From Liriodendron chinense (lineage: Eukaryota > Streptophyta > Magnoliopsida > Magnoliales > Magnoliaceae), in NCBI GenBank assembly GCA_003013855.2, contig ML058548.1, forward strand, positions 868,001 to 932,000: 64,000 nt of DNA, given 5' to 3'. Under the pieces are notes generated by a model, which saw only the letters and a list, made by a program, of their open reading frames with translations, was not told where the DNA came from and searched no databases. Shown here one piece after another: positions 44,623-56,499 of this stretch. The translations under genes and the position numbers were made by a program. Each line of letters begins with the position of its first letter. Positions within the stretch are counted from its first letter, which is position 1.

Positions 44623-45105
44623 GACGCGGATTAGCTACTGACAGGTTGAGTAGATAACATCCTACTGAAATGACGTCACTATGGCACGTGGGCCTCAGCA
44701 TGATGTATGTGTTGTATCCACACCGTCCATTCATTTGGAGAGATCTTTTTAAGGCATGACTCAAAGAATGAGGTTGATCCAAAGCTCAAGTGGACCCCAC
44801 CACAGAAAACAGTGGGGACAGTGACATCCACCATTGAAAACTTCTTAGGGGCCACAGAAGTTTTCAATCAAGCAGGCCTAAGAAGTTTTCAACGGTGGAT
44901 GTCACTGTCCCCACTTTTTTCTGTGGTGGGATCCACTTGAGCTTTGGATTTGCCTCATTATTTGAGTCATGCCTTAAAATGGTCTCTCCAAATGGACTGA
45001 CGCGTGGATACAGCACATACAACATTCTAAAGCCCACATAACATGGTGACGTCACTTCAGTAGCAAGGTTCGCTACTCAACCTGTCAGTAGCTAATCCGT
45101 GCACC
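44623..45105. mobile_element. Mutator-like foldback MITE (483 bp) with 9-bp target duplication
   Basis: Left end GACGCGGATTAGCTACTGAC continues AGGTTGAGTAG; the right end mirrors it as CTACTCAACCTGTCAGTAGC and TAATCCG. TCTTGGCGG is repeated exactly at 44614-44622 and 45106-45114. The arms also mirror each other internally (CTCAAGTGGACCCCACCACA against TGTGGTGGGATCCACTTGAG), so nearly the whole element can fold back on itself around 44870. Confidence 0.88.
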
Positions 45106-45114
45106 TCTTGGCGG

Positions 45115-45725
45115 TCCAACAAGTGACCCTTCAATGGACGTGACATGGAAACAACTCTAATTAAATCAGTCCTGTCATGTGATGACTGGACTGTATATTT
45201 TGGGTGTAGACCGTTGACATCCTTATTGTCTCTGTTCATAACAAGGTCACAAACCATTGGCTAACACTGCAGGCTTTCATGGAGGTATTATTGAGTCCTG
45301 TTCATGGCCAAACGATACCTTACTGGCTCGCATGATCCTATACATTTCCCGACCATGGTTTGGTGATATACACCATCAATCTTATAGGCCCTCAGTAAAT
45401 AGAAAGGGTAAAACGGTAGATAAGAGATCACCTGAACATCTCAAAGATTAAAAAAATAAATAAAGAAAATTCACCTTTTGATTGTTGGACTACTTTCTGT
45501 TGAAATGTGCCATTGTTTCATGTTCTTCTTGGCCGTCCGTTTGGAGGACAGTGATAACCAGCCAAGGATACTATGGGAAGTATCCGGTCCTTTGCATGAT
45601 CCATCCATCAGCTGCTTGGACTACCAAGCCATGGTGCCAAAAGCATGGAATCATGCATGTCGAGAAAGCATTAACATATAGACTCATAATAGGCTACATG
45701 GCAAGCACCATATCTTTATGACATG
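45115..45725. other. No gene recognised
   Basis: Intergenic sequence between the MITE and the copia array. Small open frames show no domain. Confidence 0.5.
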
Positions 45726-45730
45726 CGTTG

Positions 45731-46380
45731 TGTTGCGTAGCACGCCAATAACGCCGGCGAACCGAGATCCAATCTCCGGTCTCACCCACAAACGATAAAC
45801 AGGAAGTAATAATAACTAGAAAATGAATCACATAAACCAACAATCTACAAGACAGAGATTTACGTGAAAAAACCCCAACAAGGGTAAAAAAAACCATGGG
45901 TGCAACCTTCACTATGAAAAAAATGAAGTTACAAGCAATACACTTACCTTCTCCTATGCTCCCATGCACAGAGATGGCCCTTTTGCTAATCTTCTCGCCT
46001 TTTTCTCACCTTGGACGTATAGAAGCCCTAATCCCCTTCTCTAATCCCGGTTTACACCCCTTTATATAGTAAACCCCTCAATTAGAACACATAATAGGAA
46101 ACCCGCACTTAGAGTCCGCGGCCGGTCGGGCGCCCGATCGTAACTGGGTCGGGCGCCCGGCCATTACAAAATACGTCCAGCAACAAAAAGGTAAAATCAG
46201 TGTATTATCGGGCGCCCAATCGCTTTGACCGCTGGGCACCCAACCGTTTACAAAACAGTCCAGTGGCTGATGGGTTAAACAGCCTGAATTTCAGGTGCCC
46301 AGTCCACAGACCGTCTGGGCACCCGACCATGCTCAGATGTGAGTGGTTCCACATACCACATGTAGTCTCCACACTTAACA
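45731..46380 (-). repeat. Copia LTR A, downstream LTR of copy 1
   Basis: Read on minus it starts TGTTAAGTGTGGAGAC and ends GGCGTGCTACGCAACA. The adjacent polypurine tract (CCAAGTGGAAGAT, minus) lies at 46381-46393. Confidence 0.85.
46118..46330. repeat. GGGCGCCCG palindrome cluster in copia LTR A
   Basis: GGTCGGGCGCCCGATCG, GGTCGGGCGCCCGGCC, ATCGGGCGCCCAATCG and degenerate GGGCACCC forms recur within about 210 bp. The palindrome core is the same as in the unrelated solo LTR at 4214-5147. Confidence 0.85.
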
Positions 46381-46476
46381 ATCTTCCACTTGGAGACACA
46401 TTACCACATGATCCTTCGTTTTCTACATCCGGAGTGCACCACCTCCTAGTCTTCAAACCTGAAGACCAATCAAAGC

Positions 46477-47906
46477 TTAACAGAGCTTTAACTTCTCCCG
46501 TGTGACCGCCTTAGTCAACATATCTGCAGGATTCTCACTTGTATGAATCTTCTCCAAAGCAATCGATCCATCTTCTAGTAACAAACGTATGAAGTGATAT
46601 CTAATGTCAATCTGTTTGGTCCTCGAATGAAAGGCTAAATTCTTAGCCAAATGTATTGCACTCTGACTGTCAGTGTAGAGCTTGCAATCTGCTTGCTTCT
46701 TCCCCAACTCTTCCATAAAATCTTACAGTCCACACCATTTCCTTGCACGCTTCTGTAGCTGCAACATATTTTGCTTCCTTGTACTGATGGATACTATCTT
46801 CTGTAACTGAGAGATCCAACTGACTGCAGCACTACCCAGGGTAAAGATATACCCTGTAGTGCTCCTTTTGCTGTCGATATCCCTGCCAAATCTGAGTCGA
46901 CGTAGCCTTGTAGCTTGATTTTCGATCCTCCATAACATAGCCCTGCATCCACAGTACCTACTAGGTATCTGAGGATCCACTTCACAGCTTCCCAATGTTC
47001 CTTCCCAGGGTTGTTCATGTACCTGCTAACAACTCCCACTGCTTGAGCAATGTCTGGCCTCGTGCTAACCATAGCATACATGAGGCTCCCTATGGCTGAT
47101 GCATAAGGGACTTTAGCCATGTAGTCCCGTTCCTCCTGCATTTTAGCTCCTTGCTCCTTAGAAAGCATGAAGTGGTTGGCTAATGGAGTGCTAACCGTTT
47201 TAGCACGTACCATGCTAAATCGATCAAGTACCTTGGCTATGTATTCTGCCTGTGACAAAACTAGCTTCTTGTTTTTCCTGTCACGCTTTATCCTCATGCC
47301 TAGGATTTGTTTTGCAGCTCCTAAATCTTTCATGGCAAACTCTCTAGACAATTATCTTTTGAGATCTGAGATTTCCTTCATGCTTGATCCAGGCCACAAG
47401 CATATCATCAACATAAAAAAGAAGGATGATGTATGACGTATCAAACTTGTTCAAGTAACAGCAGTGATCTGCATGACATCTCCTGTACCTGTTTCCCGAC
47501 ATGAAACTGTCGAACTTCTTGTACCACTGCCTCGGGCCTGCTTCAGACCATATAGACTCTTCTTCAGTCTACACACCTTGTTCTCCTTTCCTGGTGCCAC
47601 ATATCCTGTCGGCTGATGCATATATATCTCTTCTTCAAGGTCTCCATGAAGAAAGGCTGTCTTAACATCTAGCTGCTCTAGATGTAAGTCCTTTGTAGCC
47701 ATTATGCTCAAGACCATGCGAATCGTAGACATCTTCACCACAGGTAAAAATATCTCTGTGAAATCGATACCTGCCTTTTGATGGAACCCTTTCGCAACCA
47801 GTCTAGCCTTGTATCGTTTCGAACCATTGTGCTCCTCCTTCAGCTTGTAAACCCACTTGTTATGAAGAGCTTTCTTACCCTTGGGTAGAGTGACTAGCTT
47901 CCACAT
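46477..47906 (-). pseudogene. Copia copy 1: reverse transcriptase and RNase H
   Basis: From 47906 leftwards: LHNKWVYKLKEEHNGSKRYK, ARLVAKGFHQKAGIDFTEIF, DVKTAFLHGDLEEEIYMHQP and CRLKKSLYGLKQA. YVDDMLVA follows (catalytic DD, near 47420). Then come EFAMKDLGAAKQILGM, MYAMVSTRPDIAQAV and the RNase H SKRSTTGYIFTLG and DSQSAIHLAKN. A one-base insertion just after YVDDMLVA and others near 47500 and 46850 break the frame. Confidence 0.88.
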
Positions 47907-47951
47907 ACGATTAGACTAAAGAGAGTCCATCTCATCTTCCATGGCTTGCTC

Positions 47952-49538
47952 CTACTTAACCCGCATATCTGACCGTAACGCCTCTTCAAAACACTCTGGC
48001 TCACCATTATCTGTCAACAGTAGATAATGTAAGAAGGGTGAGTATCGGACCTTGGGTCTCCTCTCCCGAGTAGACGTCCACACAACCAGTGTCTGCGGCT
48101 CTGCCTCATCATGCTCCTGTGCATGCTCATCCTGTGGCACCGTAACACCCGTGTCCGGTAACTCTTCCAACTCTACGAATTCTTTCTCATCGGCCTTGTT
48201 TTGCTTTTGCTGCATACTGTCCTTATGCATCACTTTTTCATTGAAGACTACGTCCTTGCTTCTGATGATTTTTCAGTTCTCAATATCCCAAAATCGGTAG
48301 CCAAAATCATTCTGCCCGTAGCCTATAAACGTGCACCTCCTGCACTTCGTATCCAGCTTGTTTCTGTGCTCTGCATTAATGTGAACATAAGAAGTGCAAC
48401 CAAACACTCTGAGATGTGCAAGGTTCACCTCTTTCCCAGTCCACGTTTCTTTTGGTAGCCCACCATCCAATGGTGCTGAGGGACTTCTATTGATGAGATA
48501 TACGGCAGTATTCACAGCACCTGCCCAAAAGGTCTTGGGCAACCCTGCATGTAGCCTCATGCTCCTAGCGCGCTCAAGGATGGTCATGTTAATGCGCTCG
48601 GCCACACCGTTCTGCTGCGGTGTCCCTGTAATCGTTTTCTGATGTTTGATTCCATTTGCTGCACAATACTCCTCAAACCTCTTATCACAATATTCTCCGC
48701 CATTATCTGATATGAGACACTTCACAGTTTTACCGCTCTCATTTTCTACCATAACCTTCCACTTCTTAAATACATCGAATACATCTGATTTGTGTTTTAA
48801 GAAGTAGACCCACAGTTTTCTACTAGCATCATCAATAAAAGAAACAAAGTAACGTGAGCCACCAAGAGATGATACCTGTGCCGGTCCCCACACATCAGTG
48901 TGTACAAGTTCCAATAGATGCGTATTTGGAGCGCGTCCAGTCTTCTTGAAGCTAACTTTCTTTTGCTTGCCATACATGCAGTCCTCGCAAAATTCCAAAT
49001 CAATTGCCTTCAACCCTGGTAGCTTCCCCTTTGACAATAGCACTTTCATCCCCTTCTCACTCATATGTCCCAACCTCTGATGCCATAACAGCCCGTTCAC
49101 TCCAGTTAATGCGACTGCGAGTGAACTATACGATCCGAAAGTCACGTATAAGGTACCTTCCATCTTGCCTCGAGATATTACCAAGGCACCTTTTGTGACC
49201 TTCCATGCATCACTCGTGAATGTCGTCACATATCTGGTATCGGCCAACTGCCCCACTGAGATCAAATTCTGTCTCAAACTTGGTACATGTCTGATATCCT
49301 TCAGCTTCAAGACCGTTCCATCTTTCTGACTTAAATGAACGTCTCATTTGCCAACAATACTGCATGGCTCATCATCACCCAGGTAGACTCTTCCAAAGTT
49401 ACCTGACACATAATCACGAAGAACTTCTTTTAATGAAGTGGCATGAAACGAAGCACCTGAGTCTATAACCCAAGACTCATTACGTGCATTAAGAGACAAG
49501 ATCAATCCCTCTGTGTCACTCTCCTCAGATAGATTCAC
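47952..49538 (-). pseudogene. Copia copy 1: protease and integrase
   Basis: Protease active site: WVIDSGASFHATSL near 49460. Frame is lost at about 49330 and resumes with the pre-integrase HHCC finger: LLWHQRLGHMSEKGMKVL and FCEDCMYGKQK. The integrase core DDE follows: HTDVWGPAQVSSLGGSRYF, CLISDNGGEYCDKRFEEYC and TPQQNGVAERINMTILERAR. KEVNLAHLRVFGCTSYVHI and KCRRCTFIGYG come next. The 345-codon frame at 48273-49310 is the longest intact stretch in the array. An acidic RT linker continues to 47952. Confidence 0.88.
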
Positions 49539-49689
49539 TGAATCCTTCCCACCTTGAGAGCTTTCTTCTTATTTCTTAAGCGCCCTACAATCACGTTTCA
49601 TGTGCCCCTTCTTCCGAAATGCCAACACCCGTCCTTGTCTTTCGGTCCCTTTGACTTATTCCTCGACATAGAACGCCCATGTTTATTGC

Positions 49690-50330
49690 TACCTTTGTTT
49701 CAAGATCTTCCTCTTCCTTCAACATTTAGAGCATTTCCTGAATCCCCTGAAGTTCCCGATGCCTTCCTTCTAGATTCTTCGCTTAGAATTAGACTGGCCA
49801 CATCATCGAATTTCAACTTTGTAGACCCTGAGGAATTGCTCATGGCAATTACCAAACCATCCCAACTGTCTGGCAAACTTGACAAGATCAATAGAGCCCT
49901 GACCTCGTCATCAAAAGTGATGCCAACGGATTCCAATTGGCTTGTGACTGTATTGAACTCATTTAAATGTTCAGCCACGCCCCCACCATCTGACATCTTC
50001 ATGTTGAATAGCCGTTTCATAAGATGAACCTTATTTGACGCCGAGGGTTTCTCATACATCGTAGCCAAAGCCTGCATCAATTCTTTTATGGTCTTTACTT
50101 TGGATATATTGAAGGCGACGCTCTTAAACGAAGAGAGTCGGATCGTTCCTAAAGCCTTCCTGATCCACTAAAACTCATTCATCATCTGTCATCTTTTCTG
50201 GTTTCTTCTCTTTTCCTCCTAGAGGAATGTAGAGGTCCTTTTGATACAGATAATCCTCCATCTGCATCTTTCAGAAGGCAAAGTTTGAACCATCAAACTT
50301 CTCAATTCTAGTTTTCCCATCTTCCGTCAT
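49690..50330 (-). pseudogene. Copia copy 1: Gag
   Basis: Start at 50330 (MTEDGKTRIEKFDGSNFAF). An in-frame TGA at 50271-50273 replaces the tryptophan expected in the FAFWKMQ motif. Then LVDRKALGTIRL, SASNKVHLMKRLFNMKMSDG, DEVRALLILSSLPDSWDGLV. The CCHC knuckle, expected at about 49600, is scrambled. UBN2-type copia Gag. Confidence 0.82.
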
Positions 50331-50355
50331 CGCTCCCACTTGAACTAAACCAATA

Positions 50356-50367
50356 GCTCTGATACCA
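50356..50367 (-). promoter_or_regulatory. Primer-binding site, copia copy 1 (tRNA-iMet)
   Basis: TGGTATCAGAGC on minus, two bases after the LTR end, complementary to plant initiator tRNA-Met. Confidence 0.9.
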
Positions 50368-50369
50368 GT

Positions 50370-50991
50370 TGTTGCGCAGCACGCCAACTACGCCGGTGAA
50401 CCGAGATCCAATCTCCGATCTCACCCACAACGATAAACAGGAAGTAATAATAACTAGAAAAGGAATCACACAAGCCAACAATCCACAAGACAGAGATTTA
50501 CATAGAAAAACCCCAACAAAGGTAAAAAAAATCACGGGTGCAAACTTCACTATGAAAAAAAAACGAAGTTACAAGCAATATACTTACCTTCTCCTATGCT
50601 CCCATGCACAGAGATAGGCCCTTTTGTTAATCTTCTCGCCTTTTTCTCACCTTGGACTGTATATAAGCCCTAATCCCCATGTCTAATCCCGGTTTACACC
50701 CCTTTATATAGTAAACCCCGCAATTAGAACACATAATAGGAAACCCGCACTTAGAGTCCGCGGCCGGTCGGGCCCCCGGTCGTAACTAGGTCGGGCGCCC
50801 GGCCATTACAAAATACCTCCAGCAATAAAAAGGTAAAATCAGTGTATTATCGGGCACCAGACCGTTTACAAAATAGTCCAGTGGCTGATGGGTTAAACAG
50901 CCTGAATTTCGGGCGCCAGGATGGACCAGGCGCCCAACCATGCTCAGATGTGAGTGGTTCCACATACCACGTGTAGTCTCCACACTCAACA
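50370..50991 (-). repeat. Copia LTR B, shared middle LTR
   Basis: Minus start TGTTGAGTGTGGAGAC, end GGCGTGCTGCGCAACA. It serves as upstream LTR for copy 1 and downstream LTR for copy 2 (polypurine tract CAAGTGGGAGAT next to it). Contains the GGGCGCCCG cluster at 50762-50940. Confidence 0.88.
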
Positions 50992-51125
50992 ATCTCCCAC
51001 TTGTCGACACATCACCACATGATCCTTCGTTTTCTACATCCGGAGTGCACCACCTCCCAGTCTTCAAGCCTGAAGACCAATCAAAGCTTAACAGAGCTTC
51101 GGCTTATCCCGTGTGACCGCCTTGG

Positions 51126-52520
51126 TCAACATATCAGCAGGATTCTCACTTGTATGAATCTTCTCCAAAGCAATCGATCCATCTTCCAGTAACGAACGTA
51201 TGAGTGATGTCTGATGTCAATATGTTTGGTCCTCGAATGAAAGACTGAATTCTTAGCCAAATGTATTGCACTCTGACTGTCACTGTAGAGCTTGCAATCT
51301 ACTTGCTTCCTCCCCAACTCTTCCATAAAACCTTGCATCCACACCATCTCCTTGCACGCTTCTGTAGCTGCAACATATTCTGCTTCTGTTGTACTGATGG
51401 ATACTATCTTTTGTAACTGAGAGATCCAACTGACTGCAACACTACCGAGGGTAAAGACATACCCTGTAGTGCTCCTTCTGCTGTCGATATCTCCTGCCAA
51501 ATCTGAGTCGACGTAACCTTGTAGCTTGATTTCCGATCCTCCATAACATAGCCCTACATCCACAGTACCTACCAGGTATCTGAGGATCCACTTCACAGCT
51601 TCCCAATGTTCCTTCCCAGGGTTGTTCATGTACCTGCTAACAACTCCCACTGCTTGAGCAATGTCTGGCCTCGTGATAACCATAGCATACATGAGGCTCC
51701 CTATGGCTGACGCATAAGGGACTTTAGCCATGTAGTCCTGTTCCTCCTGCGTTTTAGCTCCTTGCTCCTTAGCAAGCTTGAAGTGCTTGGCTAATGGAGT
51801 GCTAACCGGCTTTAGCACCTACCATGCTGAATCGATCAAGTACCTTGGCTATGTACTCTGCCTGTGACAAAACTAGCTTCTTGTTTTTTCTGTCACACTT
51901 TATCCTCATGCCTAGGATTTGTTTTGCAGCTCCTAAATCCTTCATGGTAAACTCTTTAGACAATTATCTTTTGAGATCTGAGATGTCCTTCATGCTTGAT
52001 CCAGCCACAAGCATATCATCAACATACAGAAGAAGGATGATGTATGACATATTAAACTTCTTCAAGTAACAACAGTGGTCTGCATGGTATCTCTTATACT
52101 CGTTTCCCGACATGAAACTGTTGAACTTCTTCTACCACTACCTCGGGGCCTGCTTCAGACCATATAGACTCTTCTTCACTCTACACACCTTGTTCTCCTT
52201 TCCTGGTGTCACATATCCTAGTCGGCTGACGCATATATATCTCTTCTTCAAGGTCTCTATGAAGAAAGGCTTGTCTTAACATCTAGCTGCTCTAGATGTA
52301 AGTCCTTTATAGCCACTATGCTCAAGATCATGTGAATTGTAGACATCTTCACCACAGGTGAAAATATCTCTATGAAATCGATACCTCCCTTTTGATGGAA
52401 CCCTTTCGCAACCAGTCTAGCCTTGTATCGTATCGAACCATCGTGCTCCTCCTTCAGTTTGTAAACCCACTTGTTATGAAGAGCTTTCTTACCCTTGGGT
52501 AGAGTGACTAGCTTCCACAT
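51126..52520 (-). pseudogene. Copia copy 2: reverse transcriptase and RNase H
   Basis: From 52520: KLVTLPKGKKALHNKWVYKL, ARLVAKGFHQKGGIDFIEIF, DVKTS; frameshift near 52270. YVDDMLVAGSSM lies at about 52000-52026 (catalytic DD). The long frame 51126-51818 then gives MYAMVITRPDIAQAVGVVSR, YLVGTVDVGLCYGG, the RNase H DSRRSTTGYVFTLGSVAV, ATEACKEMVWMQGFMEEL and SDSQSAIHLAKNSVFHSRTK. It is more intact in the RNase H than copy 1. Confidence 0.88.
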
Positions 52521-52605
52521 ACGATTAGACTAAAGAGAGTCCATCTCATCTTCCATGGCTTGCTCCCACTTAACCCGCATATCTGACCGTCACGCCTCTT
52601 CAAAA

Positions 52606-54110
52606 CTACTCTGACTCACCATTATCTGTCAACAGTAGATAATGTAAGAAGGGTGAGTATCGGACCTTGGGTCTCCTCTCCCGAGTAGACCTCCTCACAA
52701 TCGGTGTCTGTGGCTCTGCCTCATCATGCTCCTGTGCATGCTCATCCTGTGGCACCGTAACACCCGTGTCCGGTAACTCTTCCAACTCTACGAATTCCTT
52801 CTCATCGGCCTTGTTTTGCTTTTGCTGCACACTGTCCTTATGCATCACTTTTTCATTGAAGACTACGTCCTTGCTTCTGATGATTTTTCGGTTCTCAATA
52901 TCCCAAAACCGGTAGCCAAAATCATTCTGCCCGTAGCCTATAAACGTGCACCTCCTGGACTTTGCATCCAGCTTGTTTCTGTGCTCTGCATCAATGTTCA
53001 CATAAGAAGTGCAACCAAACACTCTGAGATGTGCAAGGTTCACCTCTTTCCCAGTCCACGTTTCTTCTAGTAGCCCACCATCCAATGGTGCTGATGGACT
53101 TCTATTTATGAGATATACGGCAGTATTCACAACATCTGCCCAAAGGGACTTGGGCAACCCTGCATGAAGCCTCATGCTCCTAGCGCGCTCAAGGATGGTC
53201 CTATTAATGCGCTCAGCCACACCGTTCTGCTGCGGTGTCGCTGAAATCATTTTCTGATGTTTGATTCCATTTGCTAGCACAATACTCCTCAAATCTCTTG
53301 TCACAGTATTCTCTCCCATTATCTGATCTGAGACACTTTACAGTTTTACCGGTCTCATTTACTACCATAACTTTCCACTTCTTAAATACATCGAATACAT
53401 CTGATTTGGGTTTTAAGAAGTAGACCCACAGTTTCCTACTAGCATCATCAATAAAAGAAACAAAGTAATGTGAGCCACCAAGAGATGATATCTGTACCGG
53501 TCCCCACACATCAGTGTGTACAAGCTCCAATAGATGCGTATTTGGAACACGTCCAGTCTTCTTAAAGCTAACTTTCTTCTGCTTGCCATACACGCAGTCT
53601 TCGCAGAATTCCAGATCAATTGCCTTCAACCCTGGTAGCTTCCCCTTTGACAATAGCACTTTCATCCCCTTCTCACTCATATGTCCCAACCTCTGATGCC
53701 ATAACCGCCCGTTCACTCCAGTTAATGCGACTGCGAGTGAACTATACGATCCGGAAGTCATGTATAAGGTACCTTCCTTCTTGCCTCGAGATATTACTAA
53801 GGCACCTTTTGTGACCTTCCATGCATCGCTCGTGAATGTCGTCACATATCCGGTATCGGCCAACTGCCCCACTGAGATCAAATTCTGTCTCAAACTTGGT
53901 ACATGTCTGACATCCTTCAGCATCATGACCGTTCCATCTTTCTGACTTAAATGAACGTCTCCTTTGCCAACAATACTGAATGGCTCATCATCATCCAGGT
54001 AGACTCTTCCAAAGTTACCTGACACATAATCACGAAGAACTTCTTTTAATGAAGTGGCATGAAACGAAGCACCTGAGTCTATAACCCAAGACTCATTACG
54101 CGCATTAAAA
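52606..54110 (-). pseudogene. Copia copy 2: protease and integrase
   Basis: Protease active site WVIDSGAS at about 54071-54095. The pre-integrase finger LWHQRLGHMSEKGMKVLLSK and FCEDCVYGKQKKVSFKKTGR follows. Core: HTDVWGPVQISSLGGSHYF, CLRSDNGREYCDKRFEEYC; a frameshift near 53270; then TPQQNGVAERINRTILERAR. It ends in the same acidic linker as copy 1 (DTGVTVPQDEHAQEHDEAEP). The two frames overlap around 53213-53319 because of a single-base change. Confidence 0.88.
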
Positions 54111-54238
54111 GACTAAGATCAACGCCTCTGTGTCACTCTCCTCAGATAGATTCACTGAATCCTTCCCACCTTGAGAGTTTTCTTCTTATTTCTTAAGCGC
54201 CCTACAATCATGCTTCATGTGCCCTTTCTTCCGCAATG

Positions 54239-54946
54239 CTAACACCCGTCCTTGTCTTTCGGTCCCTTTGACTTATTCCTCGACTTAGAATGCTCATGTT
54301 TATTGCTACCTTTGTTTGAAGATCTTCCTCTTCTTTCAACATTTAGAGCATTTCCTGAATCCCTTGAAGTTTTCGATGCCTTCCTTCTAGATTCTTCACT
54401 TAGAATTAGACCGGCCACATCATCGAATTTCAACTTTGTAGACCCTGAGAATTGCTCATGGGAATTACCAAACCATCCCAACTGTCTGGCAAACTTGACA
54501 AGATCAATAGAGCCCTGACCTTGTCATCAAAAGTGATGCCAACGGATTCTAATTGGCTCGTGACTGTATTGAACTTGTTTAAATGTTCAGTCACGCTCCC
54601 ACCATCTGACATCTTCATGTTGAATAGCCGTTTCATAAGATGAACCTTATTTGACGCCGAGGGTTTCTCATACATCGTAGCCAAAGCCTGCATCAATTCT
54701 TTTGTGGTCTTTACTTTGAATATATTGAAGGCGACGCTCTTAGACAAAGAGAGTCGGATCGTTCCTAAAGCCTTCCGATCCACTAAAACCCATTCATCAT
54801 CTGTCATCTTTTCTGGTTTCTTCTCTTTTCCTCCTAGAGGAATGTAGAAGTCCTTCTGATACAGATAATCCTCCTATCTGTATCTTCCAGAAGGCAAAGT
54901 TTGAACCATCAAACTTCTCAATTCTAGTTTTTCCATCTTCCGTCAT
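54239..54946 (-). pseudogene. Copia copy 2: Gag
   Basis: Start at 54946 (MTEDGKTRIEKFDGSNFAFW). A frameshift near 54875 follows the FAFWK motif. Then MTDDEWVLVDRKALGTIRL, ELMQALATMYEKPSASNKV, DKVRALLILSSLPDSWDGLV; a second frameshift near 54440. The C-terminal part is basic and Ser-rich (KGSNKHEHSKSRNKSKGPKD). Confidence 0.85.
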
Positions 54947-54972
54947 CGCTCTCCACTTGAACTAAACCAATA

Positions 54973-54984
54973 GCTCTGATACCA
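54973..54984 (-). promoter_or_regulatory. Primer-binding site, copia copy 2 (tRNA-iMet)
   Basis: TGGTATCAGAGC on minus, two bases after LTR C. Confidence 0.9.
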
Positions 54985-54986
54985 GT

Positions 54987-55615
54987 TGTTGCTCAGCACG
55001 CCAACTACGCCGGTGAGCCTGAGATCCAATCTCCGATCTCACCCACAAACGATAAACAGGAAGTAATAATAACTAGAAAAGGAATCACACAAGCCAACAA
55101 TCCACAAGACAGAGATTTACATAGAAAAACTCCAACAAAGGTAAAAAAAATCACGGGTGCAAACTTCACTATGAAAAAAAAATGAAGTTACAAGCAATAT
55201 ACTTACCTTCTCCTATGCTCCCATGCACAGAGATGGCCCTTTTGCTAATCTTCTTGCCTTTTTCTTACCTTGGACGTATAAAAGCCCTAATCCCCTTGTC
55301 TAATCCCGGTTTACACCCCTTTATATAGTAAACCCCGCAATTAGAACACATAATAGGAAACCCGCACTTAGAGTCCGCGGCCGGTCGGGCGCCCGGTCGT
55401 AATTAGGTCGGGCGCCCAGCCATTACAAAATACATCCAGCAACAAAAAGGTAAAATCATTGTATTATCGGGCGCCCGGTCACTTTGACCGCCGGGCGCTC
55501 GACCGTTTACAAAACAGTCCAGTGGCTGATGGGTTAAACAGCCTAAATTTCGGGCGCCCGACCATGCTCAGATGTGAGTGGTTCCACACACCACATGTAG
55601 TCTCCACACTCAACA
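54987..55615 (-). repeat. Copia LTR C, upstream LTR of copy 2
   Basis: Minus start TGTTGAGTGTGGAGAC at 55615, end GGCGTGCTGAGCAACA. The GGGCGCCCG cluster lies at 55380-55565. Confidence 0.88.
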
Positions 55616-56495
55616 TGTTGAATATACAAAAGATGGCTCAGAGCAAATCTTCGAGGTTGCATGCTGCTCAAGTGACTTTAAGATAGGGATGAGTAACCGT
55701 TACCGCTACCATAGCACATTCGGGATGGCAGCGTTTGGCATCGCCCTGAATGCGTTGATGTTTATTCTCAAGATGTCGTTTGGAAGCCTACAAATAGAAG
55801 AAAAGAATTCGTAGCAAAGCATCCACGATCAATCCCAACAACAAATCAATCCACGATCAATCCCAACAACAAATCAACAACTTAATCGAACTCAATGCAA
55901 TTCATCCAATCCTCTTGAACACTTATTCTTAAGAGTAGCTCAGTCTGTCCATGATCTAGGCCAGACTGACTTAGTGATAGCCAATAATTATATTTTCGGC
56001 CGAGCACCACTCTATCTCACACCAGGGTCAGTGGCCAAATTGGTTCTTGCACGCCTGCAATCCTCACACATGTATCATGTGGCCGACATTTAGACCAACA
56101 GGACCCACTAAGATGTCTCAATAAAATCCAATACGTCCATCATTTTCAACCTTTTTCTTTCTCATCCCTAAAAATCAAGTCGGTAGGAAACAAGGATAGG
56201 CCATGCTAGAGGGAATAGTTGAGACGGTGATGCCATCACTAAAAACTCCCAAATTGTAAGTTCTGTCAACTGCATTTTATATATCCATCTAATCCATTCA
56301 GATGATGCATCCAGACTAGATGAATACACCCAAGAAATTACGCCAGTCCAATAGTCACGAGGGCTGCAACACTTCATTTGAGAGGGTTGGGCGTGACATG
56401 GTATGGCCCACCTTAGTTTTGGATCGACATGAGTTTTGGGGACACAATTTGCCTAGTGACACCAACACCTGCCAGGTAGCTTGTGTCAAAGATTT
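55616..56495. other. No gene identified; one coding-like piece near 55690-55815
   Basis: A plus-strand frame at 55690-55815 encodes MSNRYRYHSTFGMAAFGIAL and NALMFILKMSF, with one hydrophobic helix, then a stop. It could be a terminal exon remnant, but I recognise no family and splice sites are not clear. The rest shows a direct repeat CATCCACGATCAATCCCAAC near 55820-55860 and no gene. Confidence 0.3.
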
Positions 56496-56499
56496 GTAT

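Larger units (their letters stand above)
45731..55615 (-). mobile_element. Tandem TNT1-like Ty1/copia array: LTR-internal-LTR-internal-LTR
   Basis: Three LTRs (45731-46380, 50370-50991, 54987-55615) separate two internal regions of nearly equal size (about 3989 and 3995 bp), all in minus orientation. Each internal region has its own tRNA-iMet primer-binding site, gag, protease, integrase, RT-RNase H and polypurine tract. Outer flanks CGTTG (45726-45730) and TGTTG (55616-55620) match at four of five bases, as expected if the whole array arose from one inserted element by unequal LTR recombination. Confidence 0.9.

Noticed and set aside
52667..53070. Plus-strand ORFs across the copia integrase (also 48052-48458)
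   Set aside because: Mirror frames of the minus-strand integrase and linker; the Cys/Ser-rich composition comes from the antisense of acidic codons.
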